A stretch of DNA of 64,000 nucleotides, taken from positions 62,001 to 126,000 of the forward strand of contig NZ_CAKZHQ010000047.1 in assembly GCF_936925435.1 (NCBI RefSeq), given 5' to 3'. Under the pieces are notes generated by a model. The model ran no database searches. It had not been told where the DNA came from and was given only the letters and a program-made list of their open reading frames with translations. Below, in pieces: positions 8,071-17,242 of this stretch. Within the stretch, counting starts at the first letter, position 1, and each line of letters starts with the position of its first letter. Source of the stretch: an uncultured Ramlibacter sp. (GTDB taxonomy: Bacteria; Pseudomonadota; Gammaproteobacteria; Burkholderiales; Burkholderiaceae_C). A program made the position numbers and the translations under genes.

Positions 8071-9051
8071 TCAGGGGATGAGGATGGCCGCGCCGGTGGT
8101 CTGGCGGCTTTCGAGTTCGGTGTGTGCGCGCGCGGCTTCACGCAGCGGGTAGTGGCGGTCCACCTGGGCCCGGACGTCACCGCGCCGCACGGCGGCGGCA
8201 AACGTTGTGGCCGACAGCCGCAGGTCCTCGGTGCTGGCGACAAAGCTGCGCAGCGTGGGCCGGCAGACGGTTTGCGATTTCGCGTGCAGGCGCTGCAGGT
8301 CGAAGGCCTGCACGTCGCCCGAAGCCGTACCGAAGTTGATGGCCATGCCGCGCACGCGCAGGCAGTCCAGCGAAGGCAGGAAGGCGTCGCGGCCGACCGC
8401 GTCGTAGACCACGGCCACGCCCTCGTTGCGCGTCAGTGCATTGACCTCGGCCGCGAAGTCCTGCTGCCGGTAGTCGATGACATGGTGGCAGCCATGTTCG
8501 AGCGCCACCTTGCGCTTGGCCTCGGAGCCCACCGTGCCGATGACGGTGGCGCCCAGTGCCCGTCCCCAGGCGCACAGGATCTGGCCCATGCCGCCGGCGG
8601 CCGCATGGACCAGGATGGTGTCGCCTGGCTTGACGGTGTAGAGGCGGTGCAGCAGGTATTCGGCCGTCATGCCGCGTAGCAGGCTGGCGGCGGCGGTTTC
8701 CAGCGTCAGCCCTTCGGGCAGGGGCAGGGTGCGCGCCGCCGGCAGCAGGCGCGCGCCCGCATAGGCGCCGGGATGGACATAGGCCACGGCTTGACCGATC
8801 TCGAAACCCTGCACGCCGGCGCCGATGGCCTCCACCACGCCCGCGCCCTGCGCGCCCAGGATCACAGGGAACTGCGTGGCGCTGTGCGGCCCCGCCGCGC
8901 CCTGGCGCTGGTAGACGTCGGCGAAGTTCAGGCCGATGGCGCTTTGCACGATGCGCAACTCGCCGGGGCCGGGCTCGGCCACTTCGATCTCGGCGTACTC
9001 CAGCACTTCCGGCCCGCCATGGCGGCGGGCAATGACAGCAGACGTGATCAT
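8071..9051 (-). CDS. Zinc-independent NADPH:quinone oxidoreductase (MDR family)
   Basis: This 326-residue medium-chain dehydrogenase/reductase lacks the Zn ligands of alcohol dehydrogenases. GLNFADVYQRQG, HAAAGGMGQILCAWGRALGATVIGT (Rossmann fold) and YDAVGRDAF match QorA-type quinone reductases. It reduces quinones or alpha,beta-unsaturated carbonyls with NADPH. The ATG at 9051 overlaps the stop of the Bug receptor gene (ATGA), showing translational coupling in the operon. Confidence 0.85.
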   Translation of the reverse strand: MITSAVIARRHGGPEVLEYAEIEVAEPGPGELRIVQSAIGLNFADVYQRQGAAGPHSATQFPVILGAQGAGVVEAIGAGVQGFEIGQAVAYVHPGAYAGARLLPAARTLPLPEGLTLETAAASLLRGMTAEYLLHRLYTVKPGDTILVHAAAGGMGQILCAWGRALGATVIGTVGSEAKRKVALEHGCHHVIDYRQQDFAAEVNALTRNEGVAVVYDAVGRDAFLPSLDCLRVRGMAINFGTASGDVQAFDLQRLHAKSQTVCRPTLRSFVASTEDLRLSATTFAAAVRRGDVRAQVDRHYPLREAARAHTELESRQTTGAAILIP

Positions 9052-10010
9052 TCGACCTTGACTCCGGCCGCCTCGGCGCGCTCGAGCACGGCCTTGCCGT
9101 TGGCGCTCGCCCATTCATGGAATTCCGCAGGCGACTTCGAGGGCGCGGATTCATTGCCTGTGCCCAGCAGCCTGGCGCGCATCGCCGGGTCGTTGAGCAC
9201 CTGGGTGGCGACGTTGAAGAGTTTCTCCTGCACGTCCTTGGGCAGGTTGGCCGGGCCGAACAGGCCGAACCAGAAATTGAAGTCGAAGCCGGGCAGGCCG
9301 CTTTCCGCCAGCGTGGGCAGCTCCGGCGCGATGGCCGAGCGCTGCACGGTCGTCACGCCCAGCATCTTCACCGTGCCGGCCTGGCCCAGTTGCAGCACCG
9401 AGGACGCCGTGCCGAAGGAGAGCTGAACGTCACCGGCCACCACCGCCTGCAGCGCGGGCGCGCCGCCCTTGTAGGGGATGTGGGTCATCTTCGCGCCTAT
9501 GGCTTTCTCGAACGACAGGCCGCCCATGTGGGGCGAGCCGCCGATGCCCGAGGACGAGTAGTTCAGCTTGCCCGGGTTGGCCTTGGCGCGCGCCGCCAGG
9601 TCCTTGACCGAGCCGACGCCCAGGTCCTTGTTGACCGCCAGGATCAGCGGCGAGATGGTGAAGCGGGTGATGGGCGTGAAGCTGGCCGGCGTGTACTTGA
9701 CCTTGTACAGGTGCTGGTCGATGCCGTACAGCGTGCCCGTGGCCAGGCCCAGCGTGTAGCCGTCGGCGGGAGCCTGCGACAGCAGATTGGACGCCAGCGT
9801 GCTGCCCGCGCCGGCCTTGTTGTCGATGACGATGGTCTGGCCCAATTGCTTGGACATGGCATCGCCCACGATGCGGGCGATGGTGTCACCGGCGCCCGCC
9901 GGGGAGTAGCCGACGATGAGACGGATCGGCTTGTTGGGATAGGCCTGGGCCCAGGCGCAGGACCCCCACAGTGCCACTGCCGTGGCTGCCAGAGCGTGCG
10001 TGAGTTTCAT
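9048..10010 (-). CDS. Bug-family tripartite tricarboxylate transporter receptor
   Basis: This periplasmic binding protein has 320 residues and a Sec signal (MKLTHALAATAVALWGSCAWAQ). It carries family hallmarks: YPNKPIRLIVGYSPAGAGDTIAR, IDNKAGAGSTLASNLLSQAPADGYTL, and GGSPHMGGLSFEK followed by HIPYKGGAPALQAVVAGDVQ. Bug proteins bind carboxylated small molecules. No TctA/TctB membrane partners are encoded nearby, as is usual for the expanded Bug family in Burkholderiales. It lies between the enoyl-CoA hydratase genes and the quinone reductase, so it probably binds the substrate or a product of this operon. Confidence 0.9.
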   Translation of the reverse strand: MKLTHALAATAVALWGSCAWAQAYPNKPIRLIVGYSPAGAGDTIARIVGDAMSKQLGQTIVIDNKAGAGSTLASNLLSQAPADGYTLGLATGTLYGIDQHLYKVKYTPASFTPITRFTISPLILAVNKDLGVGSVKDLAARAKANPGKLNYSSSGIGGSPHMGGLSFEKAIGAKMTHIPYKGGAPALQAVVAGDVQLSFGTASSVLQLGQAGTVKMLGVTTVQRSAIAPELPTLAESGLPGFDFNFWFGLFGPANLPKDVQEKLFNVATQVLNDPAMRARLLGTGNESAPSKSPAEFHEWASANGKAVLERAEAAGVKVE

Positions 10011-10040
10011 GGTCTTGTCTCCTTGAAGCTGGGAGCAGGT

Positions 10041-10787
10041 TCAGCGGCCGCTAAAGCGCGGCGGGCGTTTCTCAGCCCAGGCGGCGCGGCCTTCGGCAAG
10101 ATCCTGCGAAGCGGCTGCACGGGCAATGTCGACTTGCAGGTCCTGTGCATCCAATGCATTGCGCGCGATGCGGTTGATGTGCTTTTTCATGCCCAGCATG
10201 GCCAGCGGCGCCATGCCCGATAGCGCCGCGGTCAGCGCGTCCGCGGTCGGTGCCAGGGCCTCGGGCGCCACCAGGTGCGTGAGAAAACCCACGGCCTTCA
10301 TCTCCTGGGCGTCAATGCGCTCGGCGGTGAGGAACAGGCGCTTGGCCACGTCCACACCCAGCCGGCTCACATAGCGTTCCAGCCCGCGCTGGTAGAAGTG
10401 CAGGCCCAGGCGCGCCGCCGGCATGAACATGTCGATGCCCTGCACGCCGATGCGAAAGTCGCAGGCCAGCGACAGGTCGGTCGCGCCGCCATAGACACCG
10501 CCCTGGATGAGCGCCAGCGTGACCGGCCGCGCGTCTTCCAGCGCATTGACCATCTCGTCGAACTCCACGGTGCGCTGCGCACCCATGCGACCGATGTCGT
10601 AGCCGCTGCAGAAGTATTTTCCTTCGGCCTGCAGCCGCAGCACCAGCACCTCGGGCGTTGCGTTGACCTGCGCGATATGGCCTGTCATCACGGCCAGGTC
10701 GCCGGGCTCGAGCCGGTTGGCCTGTTCGGGCCGTCGGATGGTGATGGTGGCGACGTGGCCGGCGATGCTCAGTTCGGGTGCGCCCAT
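10041..10787 (-). CDS. Enoyl-CoA hydratase/isomerase family protein (second copy)
   Basis: This crotonase-fold protein has 248 residues. FCSGYDIGRMG and GGVYGGATDLSLACDFRIG form the CoA-thioester oxyanion hole region, and RLGLHFYQRGLERYV follows. The sequence departs from its upstream neighbour, so this is not a recent duplication, and the reaction could be hydration, isomerisation or hydrolysis of an acyl-CoA. ATG 10787 starts 1 bp after the upstream hydratase stop; the open frame back to a TTG at 10802 is not needed. Confidence 0.85.
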   Translation of the reverse strand: MGAPELSIAGHVATITIRRPEQANRLEPGDLAVMTGHIAQVNATPEVLVLRLQAEGKYFCSGYDIGRMGAQRTVEFDEMVNALEDARPVTLALIQGGVYGGATDLSLACDFRIGVQGIDMFMPAARLGLHFYQRGLERYVSRLGVDVAKRLFLTAERIDAQEMKAVGFLTHLVAPEALAPTADALTAALSGMAPLAMLGMKKHINRIARNALDAQDLQVDIARAAASQDLAEGRAAWAEKRPPRFSGR

Positions 10788-10788
10788 G

Positions 10789-11598
10789 TCAGTTCCCCAC
10801 AAAGTGCGGCGTGCGTTTTTCGATGAAGGCGGTTCGGCCCTCGCGGTAGTCTGCGCTGTCGAAACAGCGGTTGACCAGGGTCTCGATCTCTTCCGCGGCC
10901 GGGTTCTGCGAATAGCGCTCGAACACCCGTAGGGCGGCCTTGGCCGCGTGCACGGTCAACGGCGCGTTGGCCGCGATGCGCGCGGCATAGGCGCGCACCT
11001 GTTCTTCCAGTTGCGCCTCTTCGACGACGAAGTTGATGAGCCCGCAGCGCAATGCCTCGGGCGCGTCCAGGAAGCGCGCGCTGAACAGCATGTCGCGCGC
11101 GGTCGAAGGCCCGACCAGGCGCGCCAGCGTGGCCAGCCCAGCGTATTCATAGCCCAGCCCGAGCCTGGCTGCGGGAATGCCGAACTGCGAGCCGGGCGAG
11201 GCAAAGCGGATGTCGGCGTTGAGTGCGATGGCCAGGCCGCCACCGATGCAAAAGCCATGGACCATGGCCACCAGGGGCTTGCTCAGGGTGACCAGGCCCT
11301 TCTGGCCGGCGTAGGCGATGCGCGCGTACTCGTCTTTTTGCTGCGCGTTGGCGCGGTGCTTGTCGAACTCCGAAATGTCGGCGCCGGCCGCAAAGGACTT
11401 GCCGCCCGCGCCGTGCATCACCACCACGCGCACATCGGTGTCCGATTCGAAGGCCGCCATCGCATCGGCCAGGCCCTGCCACATTTCCAGCGACACGGCG
11501 TTGCGCCGCTCGGGGTGGTTGAAGGTCAGCCAGCCCACGCCGTCCTCGACGCGGGCCAGGATTTTTTCCGTCTTCAGTGGGATGGTCCTGGCCGTCAT
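10789..11598 (-). CDS. Enoyl-CoA hydratase/isomerase family protein (first copy)
   Basis: This is a 269-residue crotonase-fold enzyme. FAAGADISEF and HGFCIGGGLAIALNADIRFAS supply the two oxyanion-hole peptide NH groups, ARLGLGYEYAG follows, and TAFIEKRTPHFVG is the usual C-terminal tail. It would hydrate or isomerise an enoyl-CoA made after CoA activation by the upstream CoA-transferase. Its ATG overlaps that gene's stop by 4 bp. Confidence 0.88.
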   Translation of the reverse strand: MTARTIPLKTEKILARVEDGVGWLTFNHPERRNAVSLEMWQGLADAMAAFESDTDVRVVVMHGAGGKSFAAGADISEFDKHRANAQQKDEYARIAYAGQKGLVTLSKPLVAMVHGFCIGGGLAIALNADIRFASPGSQFGIPAARLGLGYEYAGLATLARLVGPSTARDMLFSARFLDAPEALRCGLINFVVEEAQLEEQVRAYAARIAANAPLTVHAAKAALRVFERYSQNPAAEEIETLVNRCFDSADYREGRTAFIEKRTPHFVGN

Positions 11599-12782
11599 GC
11601 CACTGCTCCTTGCGTCCTCATGGCGTCGATCTCCGCATCGCTGTAGCCCAGCTCGCGCAACAGCTCCGCGCTGTGCTCGCCCGGGTCGGGCGCGGCGCGC
11701 TGGAAGCGTTCCGGGTGCGGGAAGGCGGACAGGTTGATCGGCGAGCGCACCAGTTCCACATCACCGAGCACCGGGTGGGGGGCGGGCCGCGTCATGCGCA
11801 GGTGCTTGACCTGCGGGTCCTCGAAGGCCTGGCCGATGTCGTAGATCGGGCCGCAGGGCACGCCCACCGGGTTGAGCTTGGCCATCAGATCCTGCATGCT
11901 GAAGCGCTGCGTCACGGCGTTGACGGCCTCGTCCAGGGCATGGCGGTTCTTCAGCCTTGCGGCCCCATCGTGGTAGTCGGGATGCTGGAGCAGTTCAGTC
12001 GCGCCCAGCGCGGTGCAAAAACTCTCCCACATCTTGAGCGTGACGGCGCAGATGTTCACTAGGCCGTCGCTGGCGCTGTAGGTGCCCATGGGGACCTGGG
12101 TGGGATGGGCGTTGCCCTCCTGCGGTGCCACCTCGCCCGCCACCGTGTAGCGCGCGCCCTGGAAGTCGAGCTTGTTGAGCATGCCTTCGAGCAGCGAGGT
12201 GTGGACCCACTGGCCTTCACCGGTGTGCTCGCGGTGCAGCAGGGCCAGCAGGATGCCCTGGCCCAGGAACATGCCTGCCGTGGTGTCGGAGATCGCGATG
12301 CCCACGCGCATGGGCCCGCGTCCGGGCTCGCCGGTGACCGACATCAGGCCCGACATGCCTTGCATGATCTGGTCCACGCCCGGCCGCTGCGCATAGGGGC
12401 CGTCCTGGCCGTAGCCCGAGATGCTGGCCAGGATGATGCGCGGGTTGATCTTCTTGAGCTGCTCGTAGGTCAGACCCAGGCGCTGCTTGACGTCGGAGCG
12501 GAAATTTTCCACCACCACGTCGCTGCGTTCGATCAGGCGGCGCAGCACCTTGGCGCCCTGCGGCGTCTTCAGGTCCAGCACCAGGCTGCGCTTGTTGCGG
12601 TGCAGGTTCTGTTCGTCCGGGCCGCGGCGCCGGCCGGTGACGGAGCCGCGGCTGGACTCCGGCGGCGGCTCGACACGGATGATGGTCGCGCCCCAGTCCG
12701 CCAGCAGACGCACGGCGGCAGGGCCGGCGCGCGCGATGGTCAGGTCCAGCACGGTGTAGCGCGAGAGAGGCGCTTGGGTCAT
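11595..12782 (-). CDS. Class III (CaiB/BaiF family) CoA-transferase
   Basis: This 395-residue enzyme has family motifs VLDLTIARAGPAAVRLLADWGATIIRVEPP, LDLKTPQGAKVLRRLIERSDVVVENFR, ISGYGQDGPYAQRPGVDQIMQGMSGLM (with the catalytic Asp in GVDQ) and CGPIYDIGQAFEDPQV. It transfers CoA between carboxylic acids, for example from succinyl-CoA or formyl-CoA. In this operon it would activate the acid released by the esterase or imported by the transporter. The acid itself cannot be named from sequence. Confidence 0.88.
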   Translation of the reverse strand: MTQAPLSRYTVLDLTIARAGPAAVRLLADWGATIIRVEPPPESSRGSVTGRRRGPDEQNLHRNKRSLVLDLKTPQGAKVLRRLIERSDVVVENFRSDVKQRLGLTYEQLKKINPRIILASISGYGQDGPYAQRPGVDQIMQGMSGLMSVTGEPGRGPMRVGIAISDTTAGMFLGQGILLALLHREHTGEGQWVHTSLLEGMLNKLDFQGARYTVAGEVAPQEGNAHPTQVPMGTYSASDGLVNICAVTLKMWESFCTALGATELLQHPDYHDGAARLKNRHALDEAVNAVTQRFSMQDLMAKLNPVGVPCGPIYDIGQAFEDPQVKHLRMTRPAPHPVLGDVELVRSPINLSAFPHPERFQRAAPDPGEHSAELLRELGYSDAEIDAMRTQGAVA

Positions 12783-12814
12783 GTGTTGCTCCGGTTCATG
12801 GGTGACTTCAGGGC

Positions 12815-14411
12815 CTAGCGAGCGGCCCAGTACTCACGGAATTCCTTGCGCGGGTCGGCTTGCGCGGCCGTGCGGCTGCTGTCGCCTTCGAAGACCATGG
12901 TCGTGCGCGCGGGCAGGGTGTAGGCAGGCCACTGCGGCGTCTTCGGGTTGTTGGGATTGCCGGTGGCGGCAAAGCTGACCCAGGCGCTGGACAACTGGCC
13001 GGCCAGCAACAGGTTCTCGGCTGTGGGGCCATTGAGGCCATTGCGGATGTCGTTCATGCTGGGGCCGATGTCCACGCCGTGCGGCGCGCCATAGCGGCCG
13101 TTGAAGGCCGGGCTGGCAATCTTCCACAGATAGGTGTAGACCGGCGCGCGGGGCCTGCACGTGCGCCGTCTTGCGGAAAGTCATGTCGCTGTCGATGCGG
13201 GCCTGCAGCACGAAGGGCGTGGCCTTGGGGTCTTCCTCGCGGTACATCCTGACCAGCTTGTCGCCGTCGCCGGGCGCTTGCCGCTCGGCATAGGCCAGCA
13301 GGCCGGGCGCGTCCAGGTCGAAATTGATCTGCCGGTAGGCACGCTCGTCCAGCGTGGTGCTGATCATCATGGGCACGTCGGAGGAAACGGCCGGCGCGTC
13401 GGGGTCGAAGGGGTGGCGCGGGATGGCCACGCCGTCGAGCACCGGCGTGAAAGCGGTTGGCGCCTCGCCCTTGGCGCGGTCCATGCCTTCCATGGTCACC
13501 TGGGCTGCCAGCAGCTGGTGCCAGGGCAGCTTGTGCAGCTGGGCGACGGAGTCCTTGTCCAGACCCAGCAGCTTGAGGTAGATCGCAGCCGCCCGGCTCG
13601 ATCGCTCGGGCGTGGCGACGCGCAGCACCGAGCCGCTCATCACGCCGGCGCGGTGGAACAAGCCCTTGGCCGAGGGCATGGACATCAGCACGCTGGTCTT
13701 GGCGCCGCCGCCGGACTGGCCGTAGACCAGCACGCGCGAAGGGTCGCCGCCAAAGGCCTCGATGTTGTCGCGCACCCAGCCCAGCGCGGCCACGATGTCC
13801 AGCATGCCCGCTGCGCCCGACTGGCCATAACGCGCGCCGCCGGCCTCGGCCAGGTCCAGGAAGCCGAAGGAGCCCAGGCGGTGGTTGATGGAGATGACCA
13901 CGGCGTTGCCCGAGCGCGCTAGCATCTCGCCGTCGAACTGTGGCGAGTTGCCCGAGCCGCCGTAATAGCCGCCGCCGTGCAGGTGCAGCATCACCGGCCG
14001 CTTCGCCGTCTTGGCCAGCCCCGGCGTCCAGAGGTTGAGCACCAGGCAGTCCTCGCCCATGCCACCGGGCTGGAGGTCGTACATGATCAGGTCGGCGTAG
14101 GCCCGCACTCGGCTGCTGGGCAGCTGCGGCGCGTAGTTGCCGTACGCTGTCGCGTCTTTCACACCGGCCCACTTGACGACCGGGGCCGGCGGCATGAAGC
14201 GATTGGCGCCGGAGGTGTCGGCGCCGTAGTTCACACCCTTGAAGACGTTGATGCCGCCGGACACCAGGCCGCGCAGGCGGCCGTTGCTGGTTTCCACCAC
14301 GGGGAAGATGTCCCATTCGCTGACGGCGCGGGCCAGGCCGGTGGCCAGCGCCGAACTGGCGGCTGCGCCCGCCAGCAGGCGGCGGCGCGAGACAAGGATG
14401 TTGTTGTTCAT
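12815..14411 (-). pseudogene. Type-B carboxylesterase interrupted by a frameshift
   Basis: The first ~418 residues are a normal alpha/beta-hydrolase esterase with a twin-arginine signal (RRRLLAG), a GEDCLVLNLWTP segment, oxyanion HGGG (145-148) and nucleophile Ser233 in GQSGGG. Near the GGGG run at 13150-13153 the frame is lost and the reading continues as Arg/His-rich nonsense. In the next frame the expected C-terminus resumes: VYTYLWKIASPAFNGRYG, then GAPHGVDIGPSMNDI, ending at 12815. The probable catalytic His is the one in APHG, after the shift. One extra base explains everything. It may be a real mutation, programmed slippage or a sequencing error. Confidence 0.8.
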
Positions 14412-14432
14412 GTCGTTTTGCTTCTTTGTTTC

Positions 14433-15503
14433 TTAACTCACCACGGCCACGCCGCGCGGATCGATGAACAGCGGCGATTGCTGGCCGACTTCGAGCACGC
14501 TGGCCGGTGGCGCATGCACGCGCAGGGAATCGCCGCCGCCCACGGGGCTGACCACGTAGTCCCAGTGCTCACCCAGGTAGGTGCGCGACAGCACCGAGAC
14601 CTCGCCCATGGCCACGGCGCCCTCACGCGCACTACCCTCGTTACCCAGGTACAGCGATTGCGGGCGAATCGAGACGCGCACATCGCTGGCGCCGCCGGTC
14701 ACGGCCTGGTCGGGCCGCAGCGTGCCGCTCAGGCCCGCCAGCGTGAGCAGGCCGTTGTTCACCTGGGCCGTCACCAGGTTGGTCCGGCCGATGAAGCCGG
14801 CGACGAACTGCGTGCGCGGACGGTTGTAGAGGTTCCACGGCGTGTCGATCTGCTCGAGCTTGCCCAGGTTGAACACGGCGATGCGGTCCGAGATCGTCAT
14901 GGCTTCGGACTGGTCGTGCGTGACATAGACGGTGGTGAAGCGGAACTCGTCGTGCAGGCGCCGGATCTCGCCCGCCATTTCCTCGCGCAGGTTGGCGTCC
15001 AGGTTGGACAGCGGCTCGTCCAGCAGCAGCACCTCCGGCCGCACGACCATGGCGCGGGCCAGCGCCACGCGCTGCTGCTGCCCGCCGGAGAGCTCGGCTG
15101 GGTAGCGGTGGGCCAGGGCGCCCAGCTGCACCACGTCCAGCATCTCCGCGATGCGCCGCTTGGCTTCATCGGCCGGCGTGCCGCGCACTTTCAGGCCGAA
15201 GCCCACGTTCTCGGCCACGGTCATATTGGGCCAGATCGCATAGCTCTGGAAGATCATCGACATGCCGCGGTGCTCGGGCGGCACGGTGCGGCCCGCCGTG
15301 GAGATTTCCTTGCCGGCCATGCTGATGGAGCCCGCGCCCAGGTCGATGAAGCCGGCGATCATGCGCAGCGTGGTCGTCTTGCCGCAGCCCGAGGGGCCCA
15401 GCAGGGTGACCAGCTCGCCCTGCTGGAGATCCAGGCTCAGGTCATCGACCACCGGGTTGGCGCCGTAGGACTTGCAGATGTTTTTCAGTTGGAGCTTGGA
15501 CAT
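14433..15503 (-). CDS. ABC transporter ATP-binding protein, ferric/polyamine type
   Basis: This 356-residue ATPase has Walker A GPSGCGKTT, Q-loop FQSYAIW, signature LSGGQQQRVALARA, Walker B LLLDEPLSNLD and the switch His in VTHDQSEA. A C-terminal TOBE domain (VRVSIRPQSLYLG) follows, as in PotA/FbpC. It powers the permease encoded just upstream (14 bp gap). The operon context (esterase, CoA-transferase, hydratases) points to an organic substrate rather than iron; this is inference. Confidence 0.88.
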   Translation of the reverse strand: MSKLQLKNICKSYGANPVVDDLSLDLQQGELVTLLGPSGCGKTTTLRMIAGFIDLGAGSISMAGKEISTAGRTVPPEHRGMSMIFQSYAIWPNMTVAENVGFGLKVRGTPADEAKRRIAEMLDVVQLGALAHRYPAELSGGQQQRVALARAMVVRPEVLLLDEPLSNLDANLREEMAGEIRRLHDEFRFTTVYVTHDQSEAMTISDRIAVFNLGKLEQIDTPWNLYNRPRTQFVAGFIGRTNLVTAQVNNGLLTLAGLSGTLRPDQAVTGGASDVRVSIRPQSLYLGNEGSAREGAVAMGEVSVLSRTYLGEHWDYVVSPVGGGDSLRVHAPPASVLEVGQQSPLFIDPRGVAVVS

Positions 15504-15517
15504 ATCTACCTTGTTCG

Positions 15518-17242
15518 TCAGCCGCGGCGCAGCATGAAGTCGCGCCCGGCCACGCGCATGCCGGCGGCGACGACCAGTGTGACGATGGCCACCAGCACCA
15601 CGCCCATGGCGGCCAGGATTTCGTAATTGCCTTGCTCGCTCAGGTCCAGCGTCAGCACCGACACCACGCGCGACTCAGGCCCCGACAGGAACACCGCGGT
15701 GGACAGCTCCTTGGTGCAGATCACGAAGATCAGGATGAAGGCGCCCACCAGGGTTTTCTTGAGCAGCGGCGCGACCACGCGCAGCAGCACGGTCACGCGT
15801 CCGCCGCCCAGCACGCGCACGGCCTCTTCGAGCTCCGGGTTGAGCGCGCGCACGGCGGCGGCGCAGGCCGTCACCGCGATCGGCAGGAAGCGCGTGGTGA
15901 AGGCCACCACGATCAGCAGGCCCGTGCCGTACAGCGAGAACGGCGGCCCGGCGTAGGCTGCATACAGGCCGATGGCCAGGATGATGCCCGGCACGGCCAC
16001 CGGCGCCAGCGCGAGAAACTGCACGACCGAGGGGAAGGGCGTGATGCGGCGCTGCGTTGCATAGGCAATACAGATGCCCATCAGCACGCAGACCAGGGCG
16101 GTCGAGAGGGAATACAGCACCGTGTTGATCAGGGCCGAACGCACGGTGAGCTGCTCGAAAAAGATGTTGTGGTAGTTGGCCAGCGTGAGGTTGCTGATGG
16201 CCAGGCCCTTGCCCCAGGCCTTGGACAGCGATGCGATGACCAGGATGGCCAGCGGCATCACGACGGCCAGCAGGCCGACCAGGGCCGAATACGCCAGGAG
16301 CACCCATTTCCAGGCGCCGATGTCCAGCGGCCGCCGCTCCCCGCCCTTGCCCGAGACCGACACATAGCCGCGCCGCGCCAGCAGGTGGCGCTGCAGCATC
16401 AGCATCACCACCGTGAGCAGCAGGATGGGCATGGAGAACGCGGCGGCCTGTTCCACCTGCAGCGGGTACTGGAAGAAAGACACCAGCTGCGTGGTCGCCA
16501 GATTGATGCGTGCGGGGATGGCGATCAGCGCGGGCGTGCCGTACAGGGAAATCGCTTCCAGGAAGATCAGGATGGCCGCGCCGATGATGGACGGCAGGGC
16601 CAGGGGCAGCGTGACCCGGGCCATGGTCTGGAACTTGCCCGCGCCGTGGATGGCCGCAGCGTCTTCCAGCTCCGTGGAGATGAGGTCGAGCGCGGCCGTG
16701 GTGAACACGTAGATCAGCGGGAAGGTGTAGAGCGCGATGACGAAGGCCAGGCCCCAGAAGCTGAAGATGTTGAACGGCCCCTTGTCAAAGCCAGTGAACT
16801 CGATGAACAGGCGGTTGAGCCAGCCCGCATTCGGGCCCGCCAGCAGGATCCAGGCGATCGCACCCAGGAAGTTGGGCATGACGAAAGCCGCCAGCACGCT
16901 CAGGTGGACCAGGCCGCGCGCCGGCATGTTGGAGCGCGACACTGCCAGCGCCAGCGGCACGCCCAGAACCAGCGCCAGCACTGTGACGGCGGCGCCCAGG
17001 TACAGCGAGTTGAGCAGGGCCTGCAGGTTGCGGCTGCTGCCGAGCGCGGCCGCATAGCTTTGCAGCGACCAGTCGCCCTGCGCGGTGTGCAGGCTGTCCC
17101 AGGCCAGCCGCAGGATGGGGTTGGCCACCAGCAGCACCAGGGCCGCGATCAGGATGGCAAACAGCCACAGCGCCGGGTCGGCCAGGCGCCCCGGCGCGCG
17201 GACCACAGCAGCGGTGGGGGTGAGGGCTGCCTCAGACACCAA
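15518..17242 (-). CDS. Fused two-domain ABC permease, ferric (FbpB) type
   Basis: The 574-residue inner-membrane protein has two homologous halves of about six helices each. Each half carries an EAA loop: ELEDAAAIHGAGKFQTMARVTLPLALPSI in the first and ELEEAVRVLGGGRVTVLLRVVAPLLKKT in the second, which contact the ATPase. Its start overlaps the end of the binding-protein gene by 11 bp. Fused permeases of this type serve ferric, thiamine, phosphonate and other anion importers. Confidence 0.87.
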   Translation of the reverse strand: MVSEAALTPTAAVVRAPGRLADPALWLFAILIAALVLLVANPILRLAWDSLHTAQGDWSLQSYAAALGSSRNLQALLNSLYLGAAVTVLALVLGVPLALAVSRSNMPARGLVHLSVLAAFVMPNFLGAIAWILLAGPNAGWLNRLFIEFTGFDKGPFNIFSFWGLAFVIALYTFPLIYVFTTAALDLISTELEDAAAIHGAGKFQTMARVTLPLALPSIIGAAILIFLEAISLYGTPALIAIPARINLATTQLVSFFQYPLQVEQAAAFSMPILLLTVVMLMLQRHLLARRGYVSVSGKGGERRPLDIGAWKWVLLAYSALVGLLAVVMPLAILVIASLSKAWGKGLAISNLTLANYHNIFFEQLTVRSALINTVLYSLSTALVCVLMGICIAYATQRRITPFPSVVQFLALAPVAVPGIILAIGLYAAYAGPPFSLYGTGLLIVVAFTTRFLPIAVTACAAAVRALNPELEEAVRVLGGGRVTVLLRVVAPLLKKTLVGAFILIFVICTKELSTAVFLSGPESRVVSVLTLDLSEQGNYEILAAMGVVLVAIVTLVVAAGMRVAGRDFMLRRG

